Shown one piece after another: positions 14,349-20,371 of a DNA stretch of 20,371 nt. Every line of letters begins with the position of its first letter. Within the stretch, counting starts at the first letter, position 1. Source of the DNA: JAVBNN01 sp031551525 (GTDB lineage Bacteria; Bacillota; Negativicutes; Acidaminococcales; JAISLQ01); contig JAVBNN010000052.1 in NCBI GenBank assembly GCA_031551525.1, positions 1 to 20,371 on the forward strand, in the 5' to 3' direction. The position numbers and the translations under genes are program-made. A model generated the notes under the pieces. The model was given only the letters and a program-made list of their open reading frames with translations, was not told the DNA's origin and searched no databases.

Positions 14349-14600
14349 ACGCGACTAACCGACCGTCCCTGCCATGAAGTTGGGTGTTAAAAAAATAAAC
14401 TTAAAAAAGCTTATTGCTTATAAAAATACAAAAGATAAAAATTGTGAAGTTATCAATGAAAAAATAATAATGGTAAATTTATTTCGCTAATGTATATATT
14501 AATTTTGAAAATTCTTAATTTTTCAATTATATTATGCATAAACAACAGCAGGTTTGTAAATTATCAATTTATATATATATTATTAGCTTTACAGTTAATA

Positions 14601-14635
14601 AGGTGTTGATTTTGAAAAAACACCTATGTTATATT
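14601..14635 (+). promoter_or_regulatory. LysR promoter with an overlapping dyad
   Basis: -35 TTGATT (14606-14611) and -10 TATATT (14630-14635) at 18-bp spacing, start expected near 14642. The perfect dyad AGGTGTT (14601-14607), 11-nt spacer, AACACCT (14619-14625) straddles the -35. A site there would block the promoter, as expected for LysR autorepression. Confidence 0.5.
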
Positions 14636-14668
14636 ATTAAACAAAGAATGATAACAGAGGTGTTGTTT

Positions 14669-15577
14669 ATGGGCTTGCTGCAGATGCGTTATTTCAAGAT
14701 GCTGGCGGAAAAAGAACACTTGACTGAAACGGCAAGAGAATTGATGGTTTCAGCCCCTTCGCTTAGCGCGAGTATAAATCGCCTCGAGCAACAATTGGGT
14801 TATCGATTGTTTGATCGTAAGGGTAAGCGAATGCAGCTTAACGAATGCGGACATATTTATCTAAAACACGTAAATATAATTTTTGATACTTTGTATAATG
14901 CGGAAAAAGAAATGGCAAATGCCACAAACAACAAAAATACTCGCCTGACCGTGGGGATAAGCAGCCCGGTCATTTGGCTGGATGCCTTTCAGGCGTTTAT
15001 TGAGCAGCGACCGGATATTATGTTGTCACATATGTTGATAAAAGTAGATCAAATGGCGAATCCCTCTTATTGTTCACAGTTTGACTTTATTATTACAGCT
15101 AAACACGATTTACCTGAAGGAAAGTGGACTTACGATGTACTAAATTACGATGATTGGCCGTATTTCGCTGTATATCCCGGACATCGTTTCGCTTCGCGCA
15201 AGGAAGTAAATTTTATCGAAGGCAAGGATGAGAATTTTATTGCTGTTTCCAAGGGCTACTCCATGCGGCGGTATTTTGATAATTTGTGTGAAATGGTAGG
15301 ATTCACGCCTAAAATCGTATTGGAATGCGATTACGCTTTACGTCCGAAAATGCTGGCGGCCAAATATGGTATTGTTTTTACGACTTTTTCTGTTGCGCCT
15401 ACCGGCGATCTGGGAAATGCAATATTTGTAAAAATAGCTGATCCACCTATCCATCGCATGCAGGTGATTTTATGGAAAAAAGACGCGTATCTGTCAAAGA
15501 ATGCCGTGGCGTTTAAGGAGTTTATGGTGGACTATCATCAAAATATACAAAAAATGGCAAGAGAGATCACCCAATAG
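14669..15577 (+). CDS. LysR-family transcriptional regulator
   Basis: 302-residue regulator. The winged helix-turn-helix is at about residues 3-62 (LQMRYFKMLAEKEHLTETAR, then APSLSASINRLEQQLGYRLFDRKGKRMQLNE), followed by a linker helix and a two-lobed effector domain from about residue 90. The start is ATG 14669, 8 nt after GAGG (14657-14660). A longer frame from 14534 would translate extremely AT-rich DNA and the promoter itself. The gene is divergent from the transporter/crotonase operon and upstream of the CoA-transferase/dehydratase operon, separated from the latter by a terminator. LysR proteins usually control a neighbouring or divergent operon in response to a pathway metabolite, so it may coordinate both units. 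The effector is unknown. Confidence 0.92.
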   Translation: MGLLQMRYFKMLAEKEHLTETARELMVSAPSLSASINRLEQQLGYRLFDRKGKRMQLNECGHIYLKHVNIIFDTLYNAEKEMANATNNKNTRLTVGISSPVIWLDAFQAFIEQRPDIMLSHMLIKVDQMANPSYCSQFDFIITAKHDLPEGKWTYDVLNYDDWPYFAVYPGHRFASRKEVNFIEGKDENFIAVSKGYSMRRYFDNLCEMVGFTPKIVLECDYALRPKMLAAKYGIVFTTFSVAPTGDLGNAIFVKIADPPIHRMQVILWKKDAYLSKNAVAFKEFMVDYHQNIQKMAREITQ

Positions 15578-15592
15578 ATATGCGTATATCAA

Positions 15593-15635
15593 AACTTGTC
15601 TTGGCCACCAATAGGTGGTCAGGACAAGTTTTTTT
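15593..15635 (+). terminator. Strong rho-independent terminator after LysR
   Basis: 17-bp stem, arms 15593-15609 and 15614-15630, loop AATA, all positions paired with two G-T pairs (core TTGGCCACC / GGTGGTCA), running into seven T (15629-15635). It separates the LysR transcript from the next operon. Confidence 0.93.
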
Positions 15636-15887
15636 GTGGCACAAAGCAAATGGGCCGTTTTCTACACATCGTTAACTTTTTTATTAACGATATATAGAGA
15701 AATTGATAATTTACAAAAGGTCAAAGCAGACATTAATATAAGATTAAACGCGACCTGAATATTCTAAATATTCTATAAACATCGTATGCTTTCTGGACAA
15801 CCATGGAGTGAAGAGCTGCCGAAATGCTTATAGTTATGCTGGCGGCATGAATTTTTATTGTCAAAAAATAATAGCGAGGTGGATTGC
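15636..15887 (+). other. Promoter and leader region of the CoA-transferase/dehydratase operon
   Basis: 252 bp without a gene (310 bp including the LysR terminator). It contains the perfect dyad ATCGTTAA-N8-TTAACGAT (15668-15691) and a promoter candidate, -35 TTTACA (15710-15715) with -10 TTAATA (15733-15738) at 17 bp. An imperfect palindrome lies at 15757-15773 (GAATATTC followed by AAATATTC), just past the expected start. The final leader ends with GAGGTGG (15876-15882) before GTG 15888. Confidence 0.55.
15668..15691. promoter_or_regulatory. Perfect dyad upstream of the dehydratase operon promoter (candidate LysR site)
   Basis: ATCGTTAA (15668-15675) and TTAACGAT (15684-15691) are exact inverses around an 8-nt T-rich spacer. 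The centre lies about 65 bp before the predicted transcription start, where LysR-type activators normally place their recognition site. Confidence 0.5.
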
Positions 15888-17072
15888 GTGACAACTGCAT
15901 TGCAAGGATTAAAAGTTGTTGAGGTTGGCAATATATTGGCGGGGCCATTTTGTGGGACGATGCTTGCCGATTTTGGCGCGGAAGTAATAAAGGTTGAACC
16001 GCCGGGGATAGGCGATTTAAGCCGTGGCATGGGCAGGATAAAAGATATGTGGTTCCAGGTTGAAGGCCGCAACAAAAAGACGGTATCGCTCAACCTGAAA
16101 AGCACAAAAGGTAAGGACCTTTTGTGGGATCTTTTAAAAGATGCGGATGTGCTGGTGGAAAATTTCCGCCCAGGCGTTTTTGCTAAACTGGGTTTTACTT
16201 GGGAGAAAATCCATGCGCATAATCCACGTCTGGTATTTATGAGTTCCTCTGGTTTCGGGCAGACGGGGCCGTATAGTCACAAACCGGGCTTTGACCGTAT
16301 TGGTTTAGCCATGGGCGGCATGCTCCATATAACAGGTTTTCCTGATGGTCCGCCGATCAAGCCAGGACTTTCTGTGGCCGATTTTTTGACCGCACAGTTT
16401 GCAGTCATCGGCGTTATGTTCGCTATTTACAACAGAGATGTCGTTGGGACTGGTCTCGGGCAAAGGATAGACTGTTGTCTGACTGAATCGACTATCAGGA
16501 TACTGGAGTCGATAATACCGGAATATTTCTATGACGGAACCATTAGAAAACGTATGGGAAATGGCGTGCTTGTTACAATACCTTCGGGGCATTTTCTAAC
16601 TAAAGACGATCAGTATCTAGTACTTACTGTAGCCGGTGATCCGCTGTTTGCCGAGTTTGCCAAAGGTATCGGTCGCGCCGATCTTTTGGAGAGCGAAGAA
16701 TACAGCAAGGCGGCAGGACGATCGAGAAATCGCGATGAAATAAACAATATAGCTGAAGAGTGGATACGCAATCATACTATTGATGAATGTCTTGCCGCGT
16801 TTGGTGACGAAGTGCCCTGCTGCAAAGTATATACTGTAAAAGATATAGTGGAAGACCCGCATTTTACTGAACGGGAAATGATTGTAGAAGTTCCGACTAA
16901 AAAATTCGGCAATATAAAAATGCAAGGCATAGTGCCTAAATTGAATAGAACTCCTGGCAAAGTAGCTTGGGCGGGAGCGGAAATCGGCGAATACAATGAA
17001 GAGATTTATTGCGGCAAAATGGGGATGTCTAAGGAAGAGTTGACAAAACTCAAAGAAGAAGGTGTAATCTGA
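15888..17072 (+). CDS. Family III CoA-transferase (CaiB/BaiF; HadA/FldA-like)
   Basis: 394-residue formyl-CoA transferase-fold enzyme that moves CoA from an acyl-CoA donor to a carboxylic acid, most likely the 2-hydroxy acid substrate of the adjacent dehydratase. The N-terminal pattern LKVVEVGNILAGPFCGTMLADFGAEVIKVEPP and the RNKKTVSLNLK and VLVENFRPG segments are family hallmarks. The nucleophilic Asp is D165 in GLSVADFLTAQ, where family III enzymes carry it. Length fits HadA (2-hydroxyisocaproate) and FldA (phenyllactate) CoA-transferases as I recall them. The start is GTG 15888 with GAGGTGG 5 nt upstream; the in-frame TTG at 15858 has no ribosome site. It is first in a four-gene operon whose order matches hadAIBC/fldAIBC. 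The donor CoA ester and exact acid are unknown. Confidence 0.9.
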   Translation: MTTALQGLKVVEVGNILAGPFCGTMLADFGAEVIKVEPPGIGDLSRGMGRIKDMWFQVEGRNKKTVSLNLKSTKGKDLLWDLLKDADVLVENFRPGVFAKLGFTWEKIHAHNPRLVFMSSSGFGQTGPYSHKPGFDRIGLAMGGMLHITGFPDGPPIKPGLSVADFLTAQFAVIGVMFAIYNRDVVGTGLGQRIDCCLTESTIRILESIIPEYFYDGTIRKRMGNGVLVTIPSGHFLTKDDQYLVLTVAGDPLFAEFAKGIGRADLLESEEYSKAAGRSRNRDEINNIAEEWIRNHTIDECLAAFGDEVPCCKVYTVKDIVEDPHFTEREMIVEVPTKKFGNIKMQGIVPKLNRTPGKVAWAGAEIGEYNEEIYCGKMGMSKEELTKLKEEGVI

Positions 17073-17129
17073 AGTTAGGACATAAAGCAGTTGATGTAAG
17101 TACAGATCGGTTTTAGGAGATTGGTTAAT

Positions 17130-17915
17130 ATGTTTTCAATGGGGATTGATATAGGTTCGACAGCCTGTAAATCTGTGATAATGCGCGATGGACGGGAGAT
17201 AGTGGCCCGGGCCGTTGTTCAGCTTGGCACAGGCACCATTGGCGCACAAAAGGTGTTTGAAGATGCTTTAGCCGCCAGCAACATTAAAAAAGAAGATGTC
17301 GATGGGCTTTTGGTCACTGGTTATGGGCGTTTTACTTTTAAAGAAACGGAAAATCAAAAAAGTGAATTAAGTTGCCACGCTAAGGGCGTCAGGTTCTTGT
17401 TGCCTACCTCCCGTACGATAATAGATATCGGCGGCCAGGATATAAAAGTTTTGCGTTTGAACGTCAAAGGTATGATGGAAAACTTTTCCATGAATGACAA
17501 GTGTGCTGCCGGTACGGGGAAGTTTCTTGACGTCATGGCAACTATACTCAATGTCAAGACGACGGAGCTTGGCAGTATCAGTGAACGGGCGACAGATGAG
17601 GTCAATATCAGCAATACCTGCACGGTGTTTGCCGAATCCGAGGTGATATCAAAACTTTCTTCCGACGTCAAGCTGGAAGACTTGGTAGCTGGCATACACC
17701 GTTCAGTGGGCAAACGAGTAGCATCGCTTGTGTTTAGGACGGGTATTGTTCCGGATGTAGCGATGAGCGGCGGGGTGGCGCTGAATAAGGGCGTGGTTAA
17801 GATTTTGGAAGACGAATTAAAGACAAAGATACTGGTTCACGAGGACTGCCAGCTTGCTGGTGCGATAGGAGCTGCGCTTTTTGCCTATGAAGAGTGTATG
17901 AAAGCGCGGGAATAA
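17130..17915 (+). CDS. 2-hydroxyacyl-CoA dehydratase activator (HgdC/HadI/FldI family ATPase)
   Basis: 261-residue ASKHA-fold ATPase that, as a homodimer with one bridging [4Fe-4S] cluster, injects a low-potential electron into the dehydratase at the cost of ATP. ATP-binding motifs DIGSTACK (7-14) and DIGGQD (99-104) are present. The two cluster cysteines are C125 (NDKCAAGTGKFLD) and C164 (NTCTVFAESEVISKL), as in Acidaminococcus HgdC. GGVALNKGV closes the second ATP-binding half. The start ATG 17130 lies 10 nt after AGGAG (17115-17119); a TTG at 17121 would be only 1 nt from it. The gene lies between the CoA-transferase and the dehydratase subunits, the standard order. Such proteins are very oxygen-sensitive, so the host is expected to be an anaerobe. 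Confidence 0.95.
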   Translation: MFSMGIDIGSTACKSVIMRDGREIVARAVVQLGTGTIGAQKVFEDALAASNIKKEDVDGLLVTGYGRFTFKETENQKSELSCHAKGVRFLLPTSRTIIDIGGQDIKVLRLNVKGMMENFSMNDKCAAGTGKFLDVMATILNVKTTELGSISERATDEVNISNTCTVFAESEVISKLSSDVKLEDLVAGIHRSVGKRVASLVFRTGIVPDVAMSGGVALNKGVVKILEDELKTKILVHEDCQLAGAIGAALFAYEECMKARE

Positions 17916-17933
17916 GAAGCAGGAGGTCTTTTT

Positions 17934-19193
17934 ATGTCAGAACAACAAGCAAAGCCAAAGCGCGAGTTGCCAAGGTCGCGCGTTCTGGTCAACGAACAGA
18001 CGGCTAAAGCATACCGCGATGCCTGGGAAGCTAAAAAAAACGGCAAGCCGATAGGCTGGTCGACGGCGATATTTCCGCAGGAAATATGCGAAACTTTTGA
18101 TGTGCCCATCCTTTATCCGGAAAATAACGCGGCGTCCGTTGCCGCCAAGCATTTGGGTGACGAGTTAATACACCATGCCGAAGGCACAATGCGCTATCCG
18201 ATGAATATTTGTTCTTACGCACGGCTTAATATGGCTTTGGCCGATAAGATCAAAGATCCTACTTACAATAAGGCGGATCCGCTGATGCCCATGCCGGATT
18301 TTCTGCTTTGCGCCAACAACAGTTGTACGCAGTTGATGAAATGGTATGAAAATTTGTCACGCGACCTCAAAATACCGATCTTTTTCATAGACTGCCTGTA
18401 CAATTACTATGAAGAGCCACCGGGGCGGCATAAGGTAAAATATATACGCAGTCAGATAGAAAACGCTATAAAAGATTTGGAAAAATTCCTTGACAAGAAA
18501 TTTGACTGGGACAAATTTCTTGAGGTGCAGGAGCGTTCACAAATAAACAGTAAACTGTTCGACGATATCTGCAACCTTAATATGAGAAAGCCGTCCCCAC
18601 TCAGCGGTTTTGATCTGTTCAACTATATGTCCTGCATGGTTCTTTGTCGCGGCAAGGAAACCACTACGGAGATATTCGAAAACCTCAAGGCCGAAGTTGA
18701 AGAACATATTGCCAACAACACCTCATCCTTCCCGGCCGAGGAGAAATACCGAGTGCACTGGGAAGGCATTGCCTGCTGGCCAAATCTGGGTCACAATCTT
18801 AAAACACTCAGAAACTATAATGTAAACGCCGTCATCAACGGCTATGTAACTGCATGGAATGTCGTATATACACCAGGTGACCTGGATTCTATGGCATATG
18901 CTTATGCGACTTCCTCGACCAACAGTTTTTCGACCAAGTCGATAATGGAAAAACGTTCCAAGACCATCAAGGATTTTCAGTGCGACGGTATGCTTTGCCA
19001 TGTCAATAGAAGTTGCAAATTGATGACGTTCCATATTTTCGTCGGTCGAGAGATTGTCGAGGAAAATACAGGTGTGCCGACTTCCAATTTCGATGGCGAC
19101 CAGTCGGATACCCGAGTATACAATGAAGCCCAGTTTGAGACCAGGGTACAAGGCCTTGTGGAAATAATGCAACAGAACAAGGAGGCGCAATGA
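17934..19193 (+). CDS. 2-hydroxyacyl-CoA dehydratase, alpha subunit (HgdA/HadB/FldB family)
   Basis: 419-residue iron-sulfur subunit of the radical enzyme that removes water from (R)-2-hydroxyacyl-CoA to give a trans-2-enoyl-CoA. Family signatures include IGWSTAIFPQEI, YPENNAASVAAK, SGFDLFNYMS and NRSCK followed by FDGDQ. The cysteines aligned with the three cluster ligands are C93 (NICSYAR), C131 (ANNSCTQLMKWYEN) and C361 (NRSCK), all kept. Length fits HadB/FldB (about 408-419) better than HgdA (about 477), because the long insertion of HgdA is missing; a shorter one is present at about 104-117. Unusual positions for the family as I recall it are CSYAR for CGYAR, CANNSC for CCNNIC and DQSDTRVY for DQADPRNF. 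ATG has AGGAGG 10 nt upstream. Confidence 0.93.
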   Translation: MSEQQAKPKRELPRSRVLVNEQTAKAYRDAWEAKKNGKPIGWSTAIFPQEICETFDVPILYPENNAASVAAKHLGDELIHHAEGTMRYPMNICSYARLNMALADKIKDPTYNKADPLMPMPDFLLCANNSCTQLMKWYENLSRDLKIPIFFIDCLYNYYEEPPGRHKVKYIRSQIENAIKDLEKFLDKKFDWDKFLEVQERSQINSKLFDDICNLNMRKPSPLSGFDLFNYMSCMVLCRGKETTTEIFENLKAEVEEHIANNTSSFPAEEKYRVHWEGIACWPNLGHNLKTLRNYNVNAVINGYVTAWNVVYTPGDLDSMAYAYATSSTNSFSTKSIMEKRSKTIKDFQCDGMLCHVNRSCKLMTFHIFVGREIVEENTGVPTSNFDGDQSDTRVYNEAQFETRVQGLVEIMQQNKEAQ

Positions 19194-20317
19194 TGGAGAA
19201 ATTGAAGTCATTACTTGGTCAGTTGGTCACTGTTGCAGATAATCCGAAAGCGATGCAGGACAAATACCTCAAGGCGGGGAAAAAAGTCGTAGGTTGTTTT
19301 CCGGTGTATACACCGGAAGAAATCGTACATGCCGCCGGTATGGTTCCCATGGGGCTGTGGGGCGGGCAGATAAATCCGTCGGTCGCCGGGCAATACGCGC
19401 CAGCGTTTACTTGCTCGATAATGCGCTCTTGTCTGGAGTTGGGCATGACCGGCAAATACCAAGGGCTATCCGCCGCTATCATGCCTATGTTGTGTGATAC
19501 TTTCCGTGGTATTTGTGGCGCGTGGCGCACTGGTGTAAAGGATATACCGCTGGTGGCGTTCATACACCCGCAAAACCGTGATGACAGCGGGGCGTTGGAA
19601 TTTCTCAAAGATGAGTATGCCGCTGTACAGAAAATGGTTGAAAATGTCAGTGGCGCGGCCATAACGGAAGAAGCGCTGCAAAACAGTATAGGGGTTTACA
19701 ACAAGCATAGTGAGGTTGTTCGTGAATTTCTGGCTTTAGCCAACGATCATCTTGATGTGATCACACCGAAAGTGCGTCACAGTGTGATGAAAAGCGCGCA
19801 TTTTATGGAAAAAGCCGAACACACAGAGTTGCTTGAGCAGATAAACGCTGCATTAAAGCAATTGCCGCTCCATAAGTGGCAAGGCAAAAAAGTGGTGCTT
19901 ACAGGCGTTACTGCCGAACCGAACGACCTTCTCGATATTTTTGCAGAGAACAAAATCGCGGTGGTAGCCGATGACTTGGCTCAGGAGACCCGGCAGGTGC
20001 GGACCGCTATACCGGCGGGCGGCAGCGCATTGGAAGGTTTGGCCAAGCAATGGTTTGAACGAGAATCCTGTTCCGTTATCCATGATCGCTCAGGCGACCG
20101 GGGCAAACTTGTTGCCAAACTGGCCAAGGATAATAAGGCTGACGGTATTGTTGTCTGTTTGATGAAATTCTGCGATGTGGAAGAGTACGACTATCCCATG
20201 ATCGCCAATGCGGGTGAAGAGCAAGGTCTGCCGGTGGTATGTGTTGATATAGATCAAAGCACCGAAGGGCAGGAGCAAGCCCGGACTAAGATACAAACTT
20301 TTGCGGAAATGATATAA
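19190..20317 (+). CDS. 2-hydroxyacyl-CoA dehydratase, beta subunit (HgdB/HadC/FldC family)
   Basis: 375-residue partner subunit of the dehydratase, with its own iron-sulfur cluster. Family signatures are KKVVGCFPVYTPEEIVHAAGMVPMGLWGG (31-59, given in part), AFTCSIMRSCLELG (72-85), MLCDT (100-104), HPQNR (126-130) and MKFCDVEEYDYP (325-336). Cluster-ligand candidates are C75 or C81, C102 or C109, and C328. The CDTFRGICG segment places the second cysteine seven residues after the first, where many homologues, as I recall, have CDTLRC. The first ATG (19190) overlaps the alpha-subunit stop (ATGA). The next ATG (19193) is better spaced from GGAGG (19181-19185), so the true start may be 3 nt later. 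Close coupling fits 1:1 production. A hairpin closes the operon. Substrate unknown. Confidence 0.93.
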   Translation: MMEKLKSLLGQLVTVADNPKAMQDKYLKAGKKVVGCFPVYTPEEIVHAAGMVPMGLWGGQINPSVAGQYAPAFTCSIMRSCLELGMTGKYQGLSAAIMPMLCDTFRGICGAWRTGVKDIPLVAFIHPQNRDDSGALEFLKDEYAAVQKMVENVSGAAITEEALQNSIGVYNKHSEVVREFLALANDHLDVITPKVRHSVMKSAHFMEKAEHTELLEQINAALKQLPLHKWQGKKVVLTGVTAEPNDLLDIFAENKIAVVADDLAQETRQVRTAIPAGGSALEGLAKQWFERESCSVIHDRSGDRGKLVAKLAKDNKADGIVVCLMKFCDVEEYDYPMIANAGEEQGLPVVCVDIDQSTEGQEQARTKIQTFAEMI

Positions 20318-20321
20318 AACT

Positions 20322-20351
20322 GGGGCGACCGGACAAATGTCCGGTCGCCCC
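20322..20351 (+). terminator. Hairpin terminator after the dehydratase operon
   Basis: Perfect inverted repeat GGGGCGACCGGACA (20322-20335) and TGTCCGGTCGCCCC (20338-20351), 4 bp after the beta-subunit stop. The tail ACTTGG is not T-rich, and the next T run (TTTT) is about 15 bp away, so termination may be inefficient. If the operon continued, acyl-CoA dehydrogenase or etf genes could lie past the window. Confidence 0.75.
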
Positions 20352-20371
20352 ACTTGGTACTATGTTTTATC

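Larger units (their letters stand above)
14266..14668. other. Divergent intergenic region between the transporter operon and LysR
   Basis: 403 bp without a gene. The transporter side holds a minus-strand -10-like TATATA (complement of 14321-14326) with a weak -35 TTTCCG 17 bp further out. A GC-rich island (14331-14385) has the palindrome TTCCGTCCGGAA (14337-14348) and CCGTCC repeated at 14339-14344 and 14363-14368. From 14386 to 14600 the DNA is strongly AT-rich with no gene-like content; the frame opening at 14534 is only an upstream extension of LysR. The LysR promoter and dyad are at 14601-14635. Confidence 0.65.

Noticed and set aside
14331..14385. tRNA fragment or known riboswitch in the GC-rich island
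   Set aside because: No cloverleaf arms, no T-loop GGTTCRA, and no recognised riboswitch core; only a short palindrome and a short repeat.
14534..14668. 45-residue N-terminal extension of LysR
   Set aside because: It encodes Ile/Tyr-rich sequence from AT-rich promoter DNA. LysR proteins begin a few residues before the helix-turn-helix, as from ATG 14669, which has GAGG upstream.

Overview
The window reads as chromosomal DNA of an anaerobic, low-to-mid GC bacterium. Genes are near 50% GC and intergenic stretches are very AT-rich. A Na+-pump decarboxylase beta subunit, an oxygen-sensitive 2-hydroxyacyl-CoA dehydratase with its ATP-dependent activator, and a Gram-negative-style HlyD/ABC exporter occur together, which suggests a Negativicutes-type fermenter (relatives of Acidaminococcus, Phascolarctobacterium or Sporomusa). 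That placement is inference from gene content; no rRNA or other marker is present. I saw no tRNA, rRNA, CRISPR array, IS element or phage gene.

Region 1 (1-3661). The 3' end of a MatC-like carboxylate carrier gene and its terminator are followed by a 618-bp AT-rich regulatory stretch with nested inverted repeats. Next come a carboxybiotin decarboxylase beta subunit (957-2129), a 43-residue OadG-like membrane peptide (2131-2262) and a complete second MatC-like carrier (2312-3661). The two carrier copies align without gaps over 338 bp, at about 84% nucleotide and 104/111 residue identity by hand count. No alpha (carboxyltransferase) subunit or biotin carrier is in the window.

Region 2 (3700-8926). 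A TetR-family regulator with a near-perfect palindromic operator in its own leader heads an overlapping operon: HlyD-type membrane fusion protein, two ABC ATPases and one ABC-2 permease. It resembles the E. coli CecR/YbhGFSR efflux system, but with YbhF split into two genes and one permease instead of two. A PaaI-type thioesterase with its own promoter follows.

Region 3 (8970-14265, minus strand). Transcription order is DASS/SLC13 anion transporter, crotonase, FabK-type FMN enoyl reductase, 3-hydroxybutyryl-CoA dehydrogenase, thiolase. It converges on the thioesterase at a shared hairpin terminator.

Region 4 (14669-20351, plus strand). A LysR regulator lies divergent from the transporter operon. 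After a strong terminator comes a four-gene operon: family III CoA-transferase, dehydratase activator, and dehydratase alpha and beta subunits, in the order of hadAIBC/fldAIBC.

Together, regions 3 and 4 encode steps that can take up a carboxylate, activate a 2-hydroxy acid to its CoA ester, dehydrate it to a 2-enoyl-CoA, and then hydrate, oxidise and thiolyse that product or reduce it. The substrate cannot be read from the sequence. If it is a dicarboxylate such as 2-hydroxyglutarate, the decarboxylase beta subunit of region 1 could also belong to the pathway.
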